A stretch of DNA of 64,000 nucleotides, taken from NCBI RefSeq assembly GCF_026626305.1, contig NZ_JAPNUE010000009.1:1-64000 (forward strand). Direction: 5' to 3'. This stretch comes from Frigidibacter sp. RF13 (GTDB lineage: Bacteria > Pseudomonadota > Alphaproteobacteria > Rhodobacterales > Rhodobacteraceae). Below the pieces are notes generated by a model. It did no database searches. It was not told where the DNA came from and worked only from the letters and a program-made list of their open reading frames with translations. Both the position numbers and the translations under genes were made by a program. Shown piece after piece: positions 52,574 to 62,234 of the stretch (the stretch's first letter is position 1; each line of letters starts with the position of its first letter).

Positions 52574-54724
52574 TCAGCCCTCGGCTGCCTCTTCCTTTTC
52601 CTTCTTCTCGGGCACGATTTCAGCGCCGGTTTCCTGGTCGACCATCTTCATGCCGAGCCGGACCTTGCCGCGATCGTCGAAGCCCAGGAGCTTGACCTTC
52701 ACTTCCTGGCCTTCCTTCAGAAGCTCGTTCGGGTGGTTCAGGCGCTTGCCGGAAATCTGGGACACATGGACCAGACCGTCGCGCTTGCCGAAGAAGTTCA
52801 CGAAGGCGCCGAAGTCGACGAGCTTGACCACCTTGCCGGTGTAGATCTTGCCCTCTTCCGGCTCGGCCACGATCGAATAGATCATGTCATAGGCGCGCTT
52901 GATCGCATTCGCGTCACTGGACGCGATCTTGATCACGCCGTCGTCGTTGATGTCGACCTTGGCACCCGACGTCTCGACGATCTCGCGGATGACCTTGCCG
53001 CCCGAGCCGATCACTTCGCGGATCTTGTCGGTCGGGATCGACATGGTTTCGATCTTCGGGGCATATTCGCTGAAGCCCTGCGGGGCCGACAGCGCCTTGT
53101 TCATCTCGCCGAGGATATGGAGACGGCCGTCTTTGGCCTGCGCGAGCGCCTGCTCCATGATCTCGGGCGTGATGCCCGCGACCTTGATGTCCATCTGCAG
53201 CGACGTGATGCCGTTCGTGGTGCCCGCGACCTTGAAGTCCATGTCGCCGAGGTGATCCTCGTCGCCCAGGATGTCGGTCAGGACCGCCCAGCGGCCGTCA
53301 TCTTCAAGGATGAGGCCCATGGCCACGCCGGCGACAGGCGCCTTCAGCGGCACGCCCGCGTCCATCATCGACAGAGAGCCGCCGCAGACCGACGCCATCG
53401 AGGAGGAACCGTTCGATTCGGTGATCTCGGACACGACACGGATCGTGTAGGGGAAGTCGGTCGCAGCCGGCAGAACCGCCTGCAGCGCGCGCCAGGCGAG
53501 CTTGCCGTGGCCGATCTCGCGGCGGCCTGGCGAACCCACGCGGCCCACTTCGCCGACCGAATAGGGCGGGAAGTTGTAGTGCAGAAGGAAGTTCGAACGC
53601 CAGTTGCCGTTCAGCGCGTCGATGATCTGTTCATCCTCGCCGGTGCCAAGCGTCGTCACGACGAGACCCTGGGTTTCCCCCCGGGTGAAGAGCGCCGAGC
53701 CGTGCGTGCGCGGCAGGATGCCGGTTTCGCAGACGATCGGGCGGACGGTCTTGGTGTCGCGGCCGTCGATACGGGTGCCGTTCGTCACGACATCGCCGCG
53801 CAGGATCGACGATTCCAGCTTCTTGATCGCCGAGCCGAGGTTGGCGTCGGCCAGGTCTTCCTCGCCCAGCGATGCCTTGATCGCCTCGACCGCCGCCGAG
53901 ATGGCGTTGGTGCGGTCCTGCTTGTCGCGGATCGCGAAGGCGGCACGCATCTGCGCTTCACCCGCGGCTTTCACCTTGCCGTAGATGGCCGAGATGTCGG
54001 GCGGCGTGAAGTCGAAGGGCTCTTTCGCGCAATCTTCGGCGAAATCGACGATCAGGTCGATGACCGGCTGCATCTGGGCATGGCCGAATTTCACCGCGCC
54101 CAGCATTTCGGCCTCGGTCAGCTCATAGGCTTCCGATTCCACCATCATCACCGCGTCCTTGGTGCCCGCGATGACGAGGTCCAGACGCTGGTCGGGGTTG
54201 TTCCGAAGCTGGTTCATGTCGTCCATGGCCGGGTTCAGAACATATTCGCCGTTCGAGAAGCCGACGCGCGCCGCGCCGATCGGGCCCATGAACGGAACGC
54301 CCGAGATGGTCAGCGCAGCCGAAGCCGCGATCATCGCGACGACGTCGGGGTCGTTCACGAGGTCACAGGACAGCACCGTCGCCATCACCAGGACTTCATG
54401 CTTGAAGCCTTCGACAAAGAGCGGGCGGCAGGGCCGGTCGATCAGGCGGGAGACCAGCGTTTCCTTCTCGGAAGGACGCGCTTCGCGCTTGAAGAAGCCG
54501 CCGGGGATCTTGCCCGCGGCATAGTATTTTTCCTGGTAATGCACGGTCAGGGGGAAAAAGTCCTGGCCGGGCTTGGGGGATTTGGCGAAGGTCACGTTGG
54601 CCATCACCTGGGTTTCGCCGAGCGTCGCGATGACCGACCCATCGGCCTGGCGCGCAACCTTCCCCGTTTCCAGTGTCAGCGTTTCTTCGCCCCACTGGAT
54701 TGATTTCTTCGTCACATTGAACAT
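52574..54724 (-). CDS. pnp: Polynucleotide phosphorylase
   Basis: A 716-residue phosphorolytic 3'-5' exoribonuclease of the RNA degradosome. Two RNase PH-like cores are visible, the first with [20 protein letters not shown] and the second with [14 protein letters not shown] and [14 protein letters not shown] domain (about 555-615, [16 protein letters not shown]) and an S1 domain (about 620-690) follow, with a Glu/Lys-rich tail. The length is standard. rpsO, its usual upstream neighbour, is absent here. Confidence 0.97.
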   Translation of the reverse strand: MFNVTKKSIQWGEETLTLETGKVARQADGSVIATLGETQVMANVTFAKSPKPGQDFFPLTVHYQEKYYAAGKIPGGFFKREARPSEKETLVSRLIDRPCRPLFVEGFKHEVLVMATVLSCDLVNDPDVVAMIAASAALTISGVPFMGPIGAARVGFSNGEYVLNPAMDDMNQLRNNPDQRLDLVIAGTKDAVMMVESEAYELTEAEMLGAVKFGHAQMQPVIDLIVDFAEDCAKEPFDFTPPDISAIYGKVKAAGEAQMRAAFAIRDKQDRTNAISAAVEAIKASLGEEDLADANLGSAIKKLESSILRGDVVTNGTRIDGRDTKTVRPIVCETGILPRTHGSALFTRGETQGLVVTTLGTGEDEQIIDALNGNWRSNFLLHYNFPPYSVGEVGRVGSPGRREIGHGKLAWRALQAVLPAATDFPYTIRVVSEITESNGSSSMASVCGGSLSMMDAGVPLKAPVAGVAMGLILEDDGRWAVLTDILGDEDHLGDMDFKVAGTTNGITSLQMDIKVAGITPEIMEQALAQAKDGRLHILGEMNKALSAPQGFSEYAPKIETMSIPTDKIREVIGSGGKVIREIVETSGAKVDINDDGVIKIASSDANAIKRAYDMIYSIVAEPEEGKIYTGKVVKLVDFGAFVNFFGKRDGLVHVSQISGKRLNHPNELLKEGQEVKVKLLGFDDRGKVRLGMKMVDQETGAEIVPEKKEKEEAAEG

Positions 54725-55057
54725 CTATCGTTTCCTCAAGGAGGCATCCCGGCCCCTGCCGGTCCTCCGTTTTGCATGGCGGCCCCATTGCCGCCGCCCC
54801 CTATCCTTTGCATGCGGCCGGGGGCGGGCCTCACGTCACAGATGGACGGGGGCCATACAGGAAAACGGGGGGGTTGGGAAGCGGGAAGGCGATCCACAAA
54901 GCCAATGTCGCACTAAGCCTGCCATGGTGACGCTGAACTTCTCGCCTCCTGACCGACCAAGGGTTGTCACCTAAAGGCCGGAGAGCGAGGACAACAACCA
55001 GACCCATCGCCTGACTGTACGCCCCATAGTCGAGCCTCGGCTCGAGGCGGTGGTCGG
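54725..55057. other. Intergenic region upstream of pnp
   Basis: The 333 bases between the pnp start and the HxlR stop hold no ORF I can support. GAGGAAACGATAG just before the pnp ATG is its ribosome site. A CCGGCCCCTGCCGG-centred hairpin at about 54749-54763 lies in the pnp leader, where RNase-dependent autoregulation is known in other bacteria; that role is inference. rpsO is not here. Confidence 0.5.
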
Positions 55058-55768
55058 CTACTCAGCAGCAGAAAGCATGCGGATACCTTCAACCCCTGCG
55101 TAGCTGGAACGGGGCAACCATTGCTGCATCGTGCGCTGCAAGAGCTTGTCCCCCGAGACATACATTCGTCCGGCCTCGATCTCGCGCGCGACAGTCGAGC
55201 GGCCATAAAAGATTGCGTTCAGCGATACCTTGCTCAGTTCCACGTAAAGGTCGATATCCAGATCGGGCATGGACACACAGACGCTGCAGGGCGCGCCGGG
55301 TTCGGCCAGCAGAAAGTAGGTCTTGTAAGGTCCGGGTTCGTCAGAGAAATTGAAACGCACTACAACGCGCCGTTGTGGAAAGCTGTCTGTTCTGATCAGT
55401 TTGCCATACTCCCACATCATGTGGGCCACGTCGTTCGTTGCCAGCGCGACCTCGGCGTCTATATTTCGCTGCGCCCAAATGCTCAGGGCATCCATTGCGG
55501 GTTCAAGGTCTATGGCCATCTGCGTGCGCACATAATCCACCGTGCCCTTCGCGCGATCCTCGATCCGCTCGATCAGGCCAATGCGTTCCAACTCGGCCAG
55601 ACGTTTGGACAGGACGCCGGGCGAAATGTTGCCAACGGCGCGCCGCAGGTCTGAAAAGCGGGAATAGCCCGACCACATCTGGTTCAGGATCAACAGGGTC
55701 CAGCGTGGTTCGATTAGTTCACAGGCCTTGGACAGGGCGCAGATCGTTCCATAGGGTTTCGCGGGCAT
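55058..55768 (-). CDS. HxlR-family transcriptional regulator with C-terminal extension
   Basis: A 236-residue regulator. Residues about 8-105 form the HxlR winged helix (CALSKACELIEPRWTLLILN, LSKRLAELERIGLIER). HxlR proteins are usually about 110-150 residues; here a further 130 residues form a second domain of unclear fold (VVVRFNFSDEPGPYKTYFLL, DIDLYVELSKVSLNAIFYG). The start has GGGAGAG upstream. It is divergent from a DUF1127 gene, with a TACG-N5-CGTA repeat between them. The redox or ligand signal is unknown. Confidence 0.85.
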   Translation of the reverse strand: MPAKPYGTICALSKACELIEPRWTLLILNQMWSGYSRFSDLRRAVGNISPGVLSKRLAELERIGLIERIEDRAKGTVDYVRTQMAIDLEPAMDALSIWAQRNIDAEVALATNDVAHMMWEYGKLIRTDSFPQRRVVVRFNFSDEPGPYKTYFLLAEPGAPCSVCVSMPDLDIDLYVELSKVSLNAIFYGRSTVAREIEAGRMYVSGDKLLQRTMQQWLPRSSYAGVEGIRMLSAAE

Positions 55769-55819
55769 GGCACTCTCCCCTTTGCCCCAGCTTACGGGGT
55801 GCAGGTACACTGCTGCTAG

Positions 55820-55832
55820 TACGAAAACCGTA
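55820..55832. promoter_or_regulatory. Candidate operator of the HxlR-type regulator
   Basis: TACG (55820-55823) and CGTA (55829-55832) are inverted around AAAAC in the 123 bases between the HxlR-type gene and the DUF1127 gene. The position suits autoregulation and divergent control. The arms are short. Confidence 0.4.
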
Positions 55833-55891
55833 GTGCCACTGTTCCATTCCAGAACTGGCCGCTGGTGCGACCGCACCGCAGGATGGACGCC

Positions 55892-56176
55892 ATGAACCTC
55901 CAAGTCAAAGGCGACATCATGCTGTACCGCGCTGACAATCAAACGACAAAGTCCAGCTTCATTTTGCGGCCAGAATTTATGGCGATGGTTCCTGGTCTCT
56001 GCCAGGAAATGATCCGCAGGCATCGAATCCGCCGTATCTGCAAGCGCATGAGCGATGCCGAGCTGCGTGATATCGGACTTAGCTCCGCTGACATCGAGCA
56101 TGCCCTGTCGTTGCCGCTGGCCAAAGACGCAGGGGAATTTCTGGCGTCGGCCATACCCGACAAGCCCAACTGGTAA
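55892..56176 (+). CDS. DUF1127-domain small protein
   Basis: A 94-residue protein. The C-terminal half contains RHRIRRICKRMSDAELRDIG followed by LSSADI, the DUF1127 signature (an Arg-rich helix then L-x-D-I-G-L). DUF1127 proteins in alphaproteobacteria are small, often stress-induced, and some bind RNA. Translation could also start at 55919 (AAAGG upstream). It is divergent from the HxlR-type regulator, which may control it. Confidence 0.8.
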   Translation: MNLQVKGDIMLYRADNQTTKSSFILRPEFMAMVPGLCQEMIRRHRIRRICKRMSDAELRDIGLSSADIEHALSLPLAKDAGEFLASAIPDKPNW

Positions 56177-56259
56177 GTTCCGGCGACTCGTTTCGGCATG
56201 ACCAGGTTCTGCCGGTTGCTGATCAACCGCTTGCCGTCAGGGCAACCCGGTCTAGGGGC

Positions 56260-56976
56260 TCAGGCACGCTTCATCCCCGGCTTCGGCGGCAGGCCGTAGG
56301 CCTTGCGGGCCGTCACCAGCCGCAGGTCCTCGGGGTCCATGCCGATCGACAGGATCGTCTTGCGGTCGAAGCGGGCCTTGGCGGCCTCGGCATCGTGGGG
56401 GGTGCCGAACAGGCGATCGATCCAGCCCATGCCGAGGCTCACGTGGTAGGTCGCGTGGTGGTCCTGATAGTGGTGGGCCAGATGGTCGCGGGTGATCTTC
56501 TGGCCGATCCAGCCCTTCGGCACGTTCAGATGGGCGAGCGTGTGGCAATATTCATAGAAGGCGAAGGCCGAGACCGAGCCGAGGAAGAGGCCGACGAAGG
56601 CAAACAGGAAGGCGGTTTGCAGGCCGAGGAACGGCCAGAGGAGAACCGTGTGCACCGCCACCGAGATCAGGCCGAAGCGGACCGGATACCAATGGTCGTC
56701 GCCGGTGAAGAGCTCGGGGTCCGCAGGGAATTCGTGGTGGCCGATGTGGCTGCGGTAGAGATGGTTGAAGATGCCCTGTTCGGTCGGGGGTTTGCGATGC
56801 AGCAGGAAGCGGTGCATCACATATTCGACGAAGAATTGCAGGACGACGCCGTAGAGGACCGCGATGACCAGCAAGGGCGTCCAGGCCCATACGGCTAGTG
56901 CAACAGCCGCGAGCCAGAAGGGAAAGAGACGCTGCAGGCTGCCCATATGCAGAAGGACGCGCAGGGTGGGGATCAT
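56260..56976 (-). CDS. Fatty acid hydroxylase/sterol desaturase superfamily protein
   Basis: A 238-residue di-iron membrane hydroxylase. The His clusters HRFLLH (near residue 58), HIGHHE (near 75), HTLAHL and HLAHHYQDHH (near 165-175) are the superfamily's iron ligands, set between hydrophobic helices. Substrates in the family include lipids and carotenoids (CrtZ-like) and sterols; none can be chosen here. The start at 56976 has GGAG upstream and gives a family-like N-terminus; a second Met ten residues in is an alternative. The gene ends close to queG's downstream side but has its own gap of 90 bases. Confidence 0.87.
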   Translation of the reverse strand: MIPTLRVLLHMGSLQRLFPFWLAAVALAVWAWTPLLVIAVLYGVVLQFFVEYVMHRFLLHRKPPTEQGIFNHLYRSHIGHHEFPADPELFTGDDHWYPVRFGLISVAVHTVLLWPFLGLQTAFLFAFVGLFLGSVSAFAFYEYCHTLAHLNVPKGWIGQKITRDHLAHHYQDHHATYHVSLGMGWIDRLFGTPHDAEAAKARFDRKTILSIGMDPEDLRLVTARKAYGLPPKPGMKRA

Positions 56977-57066
56977 CGGCTGGCTCCGGCAAAGCTGAAC
57001 GGGTGAGTTCAGATGTGCGACCGGCCTGCCGTGCACGTCAACAGGGACGCCACGTCACGCGGACCC

Positions 57067-58107
57067 TCAGGCCGTCAGCCGCGCCACAGCCCAGCGGGCC
57101 GCATCGGCAACCGCCTCGTCGCGCGCATCCAGATGGGCGGCGGCATGGGGCGCAAGTGACGCATCGCCGGAATTTCCGATGGCATAAAGCACGTTGCGGA
57201 GGAGCCGGTCGCGGCCGATCCGCTTGATCGGGCTGCCGGAGAAAAGCGCGCGGAAGGCGGCATCGTCGAGCGCAGCGAGCTCGGCCAATCGCGGCGCCTC
57301 CGCGAAGCGGCTCGCATAGCCCGTCTCGGACGCCGCTTGCGCGAACTTGTTCCAGGGGCAGGCGGCAAGGCAATCGTCACAGCCATAGATCCGGTTGCCG
57401 AGAAGCGGGCGCAGCTCTTCCTCGACCGGCCCCTTATGCTCGATCGTCAGGTAGGAAATGCAGCGGCGCGCGTCGATCTGGTAGGGGGCGGGAAAGGCCT
57501 TGGTCGGGCAGATGTCGAGACAGGCGGTGCAGGAGCCGCAATGGCTGACCTCGGCCGTATCGGGCTGAATTTCCAGGGTCGTGAAGATCGCGCCAAGGAA
57601 GAACCAGCTGCCAAGTTCGCGCGACAGAAGGTTCGTGTGCTTGCCCTGCCAGCCAAGCCCCGCCGCTGCCCCGAGCGGCTTTTCCATCACCGGCGCGGTA
57701 TCGACGAACACCTTGATCTCGCCGCCGCCCGCACCGATCAGCCAGCGGCCAAGGCGCTTGAGGCGCTTTTTGACGATATCGTGGTAATCCTTGCCCTGCG
57801 CATAGACGGAAATCGCCGCCCGATCCCTCCGGCCCAGAACCTCCAGCGGATCGTACGGCGGCGTATAGGCTTCGGCCAGCATGATCACCGTGCGCGCCTC
57901 GGGCCAGAGCGCGGCCGGGTTGCCGCGCCAGTTTATCCGTTCGGCCATCCAGCCCATCTGGCCGTGGCGGCCCTCAGCCACGAAAGTCGCAAGGCGTCCG
58001 GCGGCCTCGGGGATGGCGTCGGGACGACAAAAGCCGAGGGCGGCAAAACCCTCGGCTTTTGCTTGGTCGATGATCAGGGATTTCAGGTCGGCCGAGTGGC
58101 GGCTCAC
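57067..58107 (-). CDS. queG: Epoxyqueuosine reductase
   Basis: A 346-residue cobalamin- and Fe-S-dependent enzyme that makes queuosine in tRNA from epoxyqueuosine. Two [4Fe-4S] motifs are [17 protein letters not shown] near residue 190 and [16 protein letters not shown] near residue 235. The N-terminal [20 protein letters not shown] is typical. It begins at GTG 58107, whose bases overlap the dnaJ stop (GTGA), so queG is translationally coupled to the chaperone genes. The C-terminal HEAT-like end is usual for QueG. Confidence 0.93.
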   Translation of the reverse strand: MSRHSADLKSLIIDQAKAEGFAALGFCRPDAIPEAAGRLATFVAEGRHGQMGWMAERINWRGNPAALWPEARTVIMLAEAYTPPYDPLEVLGRRDRAAISVYAQGKDYHDIVKKRLKRLGRWLIGAGGGEIKVFVDTAPVMEKPLGAAAGLGWQGKHTNLLSRELGSWFFLGAIFTTLEIQPDTAEVSHCGSCTACLDICPTKAFPAPYQIDARRCISYLTIEHKGPVEEELRPLLGNRIYGCDDCLAACPWNKFAQAASETGYASRFAEAPRLAELAALDDAAFRALFSGSPIKRIGRDRLLRNVLYAIGNSGDASLAPHAAAHLDARDEAVADAARWAVARLTA

Positions 58108-59246
58108 CGTGTCATCCCGTCCCAGAAGTTCTTGACCTTCGAGAAGAAGGAGGAACCTTCGGGGTTGTTGTTGGCCTCGATCGCGTCGAACTCGCGCAGG
58201 ATTTCCTTTTGCCGCGCCGTCAGGTTCACCGGCGTTTCGACGGCGAACTCGATCAACATGTCACCGACGCCGCCCCCGCGCAGCGCGGGCATGCCCTTGG
58301 CGCGGAGCCTCAGCTGTTTGCCGTTCTGTGCGCCCGCCGGCACCTTGACCAGACTGCGCCCACCGTCGATCGTCGGCACCTCGACCTCGCCGCCAAGCGC
58401 TGCGGTCGGCATCGAGACCGGGATGCGGCAGTAAAGGTTCACGCCGTCGCGCTGGAAAAGCGCATGTTCCTTCACCTCGATGAAGATATAGAGATCACCC
58501 GCCGGTCCGCCACGCAGGCCCGCCTCGCCCTCGCCGCCAAGGCGGATGCGGGTACCGGTTTCCACGCCTGCCGGGATGTTGACCGACAGTTGGCGTTCCT
58601 TCTCGATCCGGCCCGCGCCACGGCAGGCCTTGCAGGGGTTCTTCACGATCTGGCCCGCGCCGTTGCAGGTCGGGCAGGTGCGTTCGACGGTGAAGAAGCC
58701 CTGCTGAGCACGCACCTTGCCCATGCCCGAACAGGTCGGACAGGTCTGGGGTTCCGAGCCGCTTTCCGCGCCGGTGCCGCTGCAGGCGCCGCAATTGACG
58801 GCCGTAGGTACGGTGATCGCCTTCTGCACGCCCTTATAGGCTTCTTCGAGCGTGACGCGCAGGTTGTAGCGCAGGTCCGACCCGCGCGTCGCGCGTTGCC
58901 GTCCCCCGCCACCGCCGCGACCGCCACCCATGAAATCGCCGAAAAGATCCTCGAACACGTCAGAGAAAGCGCTGGCGAAATCGCCTTGACCGCCGCCGCG
59001 CGGGCCCCCGCCCATGCCGCCCTCGAAGGCCGCATGGCCGAACCGGTCATAGGCCGCTTTCTTCTGGTCGTCCTTCAGGCATTCGTAGGCCTCGTTCACT
59101 TCCTTGAACGCGGCTTCCGACTTGGGATCGTCCTTGTTGCGGTCGGGATGAAGTTCCTTTGCCTTCGACCGGTAGGCCTTTTTTATCTCGTCGGCCGATG
59201 CCCCGCGCTGGACGCCCAGAACCTCGTAATAGTCGCGTTTTGCCAT
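58104..59246 (-). CDS. dnaJ: Chaperone DnaJ
   Basis: A 380-residue type I J-protein that stimulates DnaK ATPase. The J domain (residues 1-70) has the HPD motif in [12 protein letters not shown] Gly/Phe-rich linker is followed by the Zn-binding repeats [24 protein letters not shown] and CKACRGAG. The C-terminal substrate domains complete the standard length. It follows dnaK by 73 bases containing a strong hairpin. Confidence 0.97.
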   Translation of the reverse strand: MAKRDYYEVLGVQRGASADEIKKAYRSKAKELHPDRNKDDPKSEAAFKEVNEAYECLKDDQKKAAYDRFGHAAFEGGMGGGPRGGGQGDFASAFSDVFEDLFGDFMGGGRGGGGGRQRATRGSDLRYNLRVTLEEAYKGVQKAITVPTAVNCGACSGTGAESGSEPQTCPTCSGMGKVRAQQGFFTVERTCPTCNGAGQIVKNPCKACRGAGRIEKERQLSVNIPAGVETGTRIRLGGEGEAGLRGGPAGDLYIFIEVKEHALFQRDGVNLYCRIPVSMPTAALGGEVEVPTIDGGRSLVKVPAGAQNGKQLRLRAKGMPALRGGGVGDMLIEFAVETPVNLTARQKEILREFDAIEANNNPEGSSFFSKVKNFWDGMTR

Positions 59247-59273
59247 TCTGCACCCACTTTCGGGAAACGCGCA

Positions 59274-59303
59274 GGGCCGGCCCGGTCAAAACCGGACCGG
59301 CCC
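59274..59303 (-). terminator. Strong hairpin between dnaK and dnaJ
   Basis: GGGCCGG/CCGGCCC and CCGGT/ACCGG form a 12-bp stem with one C-A mismatch and a CAAA loop, directly after the dnaK stop. No T tract follows, so it may act as a partial terminator or an mRNA-processing block that lowers dnaJ relative to dnaK; that effect is inferred from similar arrangements. Confidence 0.6.
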
Positions 59304-59319
59304 CCGGGTTCAGGCGGCC

Positions 59320-61239
59320 TTAGCGGCGCCGCTTGTCTTCGCCAAGGTCCTCGAAATCGGCATCGACGATATCGTCATCCACGCCGCGCGGACCTTCTTC
59401 CTCATCACCGGCCTTGGCGGCGCCCTCGGCCTGGCTCGCCTTGTAGATCGCTTCGCCAAGCTTCATCGACGCGTCCATCAGGTTCTGGATGCCGCCCTTG
59501 ATCTTGCCGGCTTCCTCGGACTTGAGCGCTTCTTCAAGCGCGCCCATCGCCAGTTCGATCGCCTCGACGGTCGAACCGTCGACCTTGTCGCCATGCTCTT
59601 CGAGCGACTTCTTGGTCGAGTGGATCAGGCCCTCGGCCTGGTTCTTGGCCTCGACCAGTTCCTTGCGGCTCTTGTCGGCCTCGGCATTGGCCTCGGCGTC
59701 CTTCACCATCTTCTCGATCTCGTCGTCCGACAGACCGCCCGAGGCCTGGATGGTGATCGCCTGCTCGCGACCCGTCCCCTTGTCCTTAGCCTTGACCGAG
59801 ACGATGCCGTTCGCATCGATGTCGAACGTGACCTCGATCTGCGGCAGACCGCGCGGGGCGGGCGGGATTTCCTCAAGGTTGAACTGGCCGAGCAGCTTGT
59901 TGTCGGCCGCCATTTCACGCTCGCCCTGGAAGACGCGCAGCGTCACGGCATTCTGGTTGTCCTCGGCGGTCGAGAAGATCTGGGACTTCTTCGTCGGGAT
60001 CGTGGTGTTGCGGTCGATCAGACGGGTGAAGACCCCGCCCAAAGTCTCGATCCCGAGCGAGAGAGGCGTCACGTCGAGAAGGACAACATCTTTCACGTCG
60101 CCCTGAAGCACACCGGCCTGGATCGCCGCGCCAAGCGCCACGACCTCATCGGGGTTCACGCCCTTGTGCGGCTCCTTGCCGAAGAAGTTCGTCACTTCCT
60201 CGATCACCTTCGGCATGCGGGTCATGCCGCCGACCAGAACCACCTCGTCAATGTCGCCCTTCGACACGCCCGCATCCTTCAGCGCGGCGTCGCAGGGTTT
60301 CAGCGACTTCTTGATCAGGTCGCCCACGAGGCTTTCCAGCTTCGAACGCGTCAGCTTCATCACCATGTGAAGCGGTGTGCCCGACTTCATGTCCATAGAG
60401 ATGAACGGCTGGTTGATTTCGGTCTGCTGGCTCGAGGACAGTTCGATCTTGGCCTTTTCAGCCGCTTCCTTCAGCCGCTGCAGCGCCATCTTGTCCTTGG
60501 TCAGGTCGACGCCATGTTCCTTTTTGAACTCGTCGGCCAGATAGTTGACGATGCGCATGTCGAAGTCCTCGCCGCCGAGGAACGTGTCCCCGTTCGTCGA
60601 TTTCACCTCGAAGAGGCCATCATCGATCTCAAGGATCGTGATGTCGAACGTACCGCCGCCAAGGTCATAGACCGCGATGGTTTTGGTCTCTTTCTTGTCG
60701 AGGCCATAAGCCAGCGCCGCTGCCGTCGGTTCGTTGATGATGCGCAGAACCTCAAGGCCTGCGATCTTGCCCGCGTCCTTGGTCGCCTGACGCTGGGCGT
60801 CGTTGAAATAGGCGGGAACCGTGATAACCGCCTGCGTGACCGTCTCGCCGAGGTAGCTTTCGGCTGTTTCCTTCATCTTCTGCAGGATGACGGCAGAGAT
60901 CTGGGCGGGGCTGAACTTCTCGCCGCGTACTTCGACCCAGGCGTCGCCATTGCCGCCGTCGACGATCGAATAGGGGACGAGTTTCTTGTCCTTTTCCACT
61001 TCCGCGTCGGTGACGCGGCGGCCGATCAGGCGCTTCACTGCGAAGATGGTGTTCGACGGGTTGGTGACGGCCTGACGCTTGGCGGCCTGGCCCACAAGGC
61101 GTTCGCTGTCGGTATAGCCCACGATCGAGGGCGTGGTGCGGGCGCCTTCCGAGTTCTCGATCACGCGGGGTTTCGACCCGTCCATGATCGCGACGCAGGA
61201 GTTGGTGGTCCCGAGGTCGATCCCGATGACTTTGGCCAT
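59320..61239 (-). CDS. dnaK: Chaperone DnaK (Hsp70)
   Basis: A 639-residue Hsp70. [12 protein letters not shown] opens the ATPase domain, followed by [14 protein letters not shown] and GGMTRMPKV. The linker and substrate-binding domain follow, and the C-terminus carries an acidic tail ([13 protein letters not shown]). It folds proteins in the cytoplasm with DnaJ and GrpE. A promoter matching the alphaproteobacterial RpoH consensus lies about 105 bases upstream. Confidence 0.98.
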   Translation of the reverse strand: MAKVIGIDLGTTNSCVAIMDGSKPRVIENSEGARTTPSIVGYTDSERLVGQAAKRQAVTNPSNTIFAVKRLIGRRVTDAEVEKDKKLVPYSIVDGGNGDAWVEVRGEKFSPAQISAVILQKMKETAESYLGETVTQAVITVPAYFNDAQRQATKDAGKIAGLEVLRIINEPTAAALAYGLDKKETKTIAVYDLGGGTFDITILEIDDGLFEVKSTNGDTFLGGEDFDMRIVNYLADEFKKEHGVDLTKDKMALQRLKEAAEKAKIELSSSQQTEINQPFISMDMKSGTPLHMVMKLTRSKLESLVGDLIKKSLKPCDAALKDAGVSKGDIDEVVLVGGMTRMPKVIEEVTNFFGKEPHKGVNPDEVVALGAAIQAGVLQGDVKDVVLLDVTPLSLGIETLGGVFTRLIDRNTTIPTKKSQIFSTAEDNQNAVTLRVFQGEREMAADNKLLGQFNLEEIPPAPRGLPQIEVTFDIDANGIVSVKAKDKGTGREQAITIQASGGLSDDEIEKMVKDAEANAEADKSRKELVEAKNQAEGLIHSTKKSLEEHGDKVDGSTVEAIELAMGALEEALKSEEAGKIKGGIQNLMDASMKLGEAIYKASQAEGAAKAGDEEEGPRGVDDDIVDADFEDLGEDKRRR

Positions 61240-61344
61240 AGTAATTCCTCTTCCTTCGGCGATGATAAGGAGCCGGGTCCCATAAGGCCCCCGCCTCCGA
61301 TCCCAAATTGTGACCGGGGTGCCCCCCGACCGGCTTCTGGGCGT

Positions 61345-61373
61345 ATATAGGGAGGGGGAATTGCCCCTGCAAG
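61345..61373 (-). promoter_or_regulatory. RpoH (heat-shock) promoter of dnaK
   Basis: On the minus strand CTTG (61373-61370) is followed after 18 bases by CCTATAT (61351-61345), matching the alphaproteobacterial sigma-32 pattern CTTG-N17/18-CYTATNT. It lies 106-134 bases before the dnaK ATG. The match is by eye. Confidence 0.75.
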
Positions 61374-61405
61374 CGGCGAGAGAAGCGGAAAAGCGGAAAG
61401 AAATC

Positions 61406-62041
61406 GTGGAAAAGCCGGGTCATTCTTCCACTTTCCCGACACCGTCGGCGGTGATCCGCGGCATGCGCCTTCACGCGGGCTGGATTTCGCCGGAGGACCA
61501 GCGCGCTCTGGTTTCCGGCCTGCGCAGCGTGATCGCCGCCGCGCCGCTCTTTGCGCCGCTGACCGGCTGGGGCAAGCCGATGAGCGTGCGCATGACGTCC
61601 GCCGGGCGGTTCGGCTGGTATTCCGATCGAAAGGGCTATCGCTATATCGACCGGCATCCCTCGGGCAGCGCCTGGCCGCCGATCCCGGACCGGGCGCTTG
61701 AGGTCTGGCGGGCGCTCGCAGGCTCGGCGCGCGACCCCGAATGCTGCCTGATCAACTGGTATGGTCCAGAGGCGCGCATGGGCCTGCATCAGGATCGCGA
61801 CGAGGCGGATTTCACCGAACCGGTCCTGTCAATCAGCCTCGGCGACGATGGCCTGTTCCGCGTCGGCAATATCGACCGCGGCGGGCCGAGCGAAAGTGTC
61901 TGGCTGCGATCGGGCGACGTGCTGGTGATGGAAGGCGCCTCGCGCCTTCTCCATCACGGTATCGACCGGATCGCGGCAGGTACCTCGACACTCCTCGAAC
62001 GGCCGGGGCGGATCAATCTGACCTTGCGCGTCGTGACCTGA
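61406..62041 (+). CDS. alkB: AlkB-type 2-oxoglutarate/Fe(II) dioxygenase
   Basis: About 211 residues. The double-stranded beta-helix dioxygenase is marked by [20 protein letters not shown] (metal His and Asp), [10 protein letters not shown] (second metal His) and RINLTLR (2-oxoglutarate Arg). It repairs alkylated bases in DNA or RNA by oxidative demethylation. The start is uncertain: GTG 61406 fits family length, ATG 61463 would start at the conserved MRLHAGW, and GTG 61310 is longest. Its 5' end lies in the dnaK promoter region, divergent from dnaK. Confidence 0.88.
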   Translation: MEKPGHSSTFPTPSAVIRGMRLHAGWISPEDQRALVSGLRSVIAAAPLFAPLTGWGKPMSVRMTSAGRFGWYSDRKGYRYIDRHPSGSAWPPIPDRALEVWRALAGSARDPECCLINWYGPEARMGLHQDRDEADFTEPVLSISLGDDGLFRVGNIDRGGPSESVWLRSGDVLVMEGASRLLHHGIDRIAAGTSTLLERPGRINLTLRVVT

Positions 62042-62097
62042 AGAAATCCGGCGGTGGTAGAGCGGACCACGACGGCGATGCCCCCTTGAGAGAAGGG

Positions 62098-62125
62098 TTG
62101 ATTAGACGGGCCGTGCCCCTATAAT
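62098..62125 (+). promoter_or_regulatory. Sigma-70-type promoter for the AmiC/ANTAR operon
   Basis: TTGATT (62098-62103) and a perfect TATAAT (62120-62125) are separated by 16 bases. Transcription would start near 62132, giving a leader of about 100 bases before the AmiC-like gene. Confidence 0.75.
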
Positions 62126-62131
62126 CCTTTC

Positions 62132-62234
62132 TGAAATCGGCAATATGCCAAGCGGCAAACAGGCCCCGACTGCAGTTCCACAAAGGCTGCGGCGGGGCTT
62201 TTTTCATTGCCGGTATGGGGGGATTTTGGGGGCG
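62132..62234 (+). promoter_or_regulatory. Putative antitermination leader (ANTAR target) of the AmiC/ANTAR operon
   Basis: The leader contains the alternative stems GGCA-ATA-TGCC (62139-62149) and TGCC-AAGC-GGCA (62146-62157), which share their middle strand, followed by an intrinsic terminator. The operon encodes an ANTAR protein, a class that prevents termination by binding leader hairpins. A textbook two-hexaloop ANTAR motif was not clearly recognised. Confidence 0.55.
62161..62204 (+). terminator. Intrinsic terminator in the leader (attenuator)
   Basis: GCCCCG (62163-62168) and CTGCAG (62170-62175), with A62169 bulged, pair with CTGCGG (62187-62192) and CGGGGC (62193-62198), followed by six T (62199-62204). 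It lies 31 bases before the AmiC-like start codon, so most transcripts should stop before the operon unless terminated structure is prevented. Confidence 0.85.

Noticed and set aside
52517..54703. 728-codon plus-strand ORF antisense to pnp
   Set aside because: The opposite strand encodes a complete polynucleotide phosphorylase; the antisense translation has no recognisable fold.
59593..61350. 585-codon plus-strand ORF antisense to dnaK
   Set aside because: It is a shadow of DnaK; codon-position GC of the minus strand explains the open frame.
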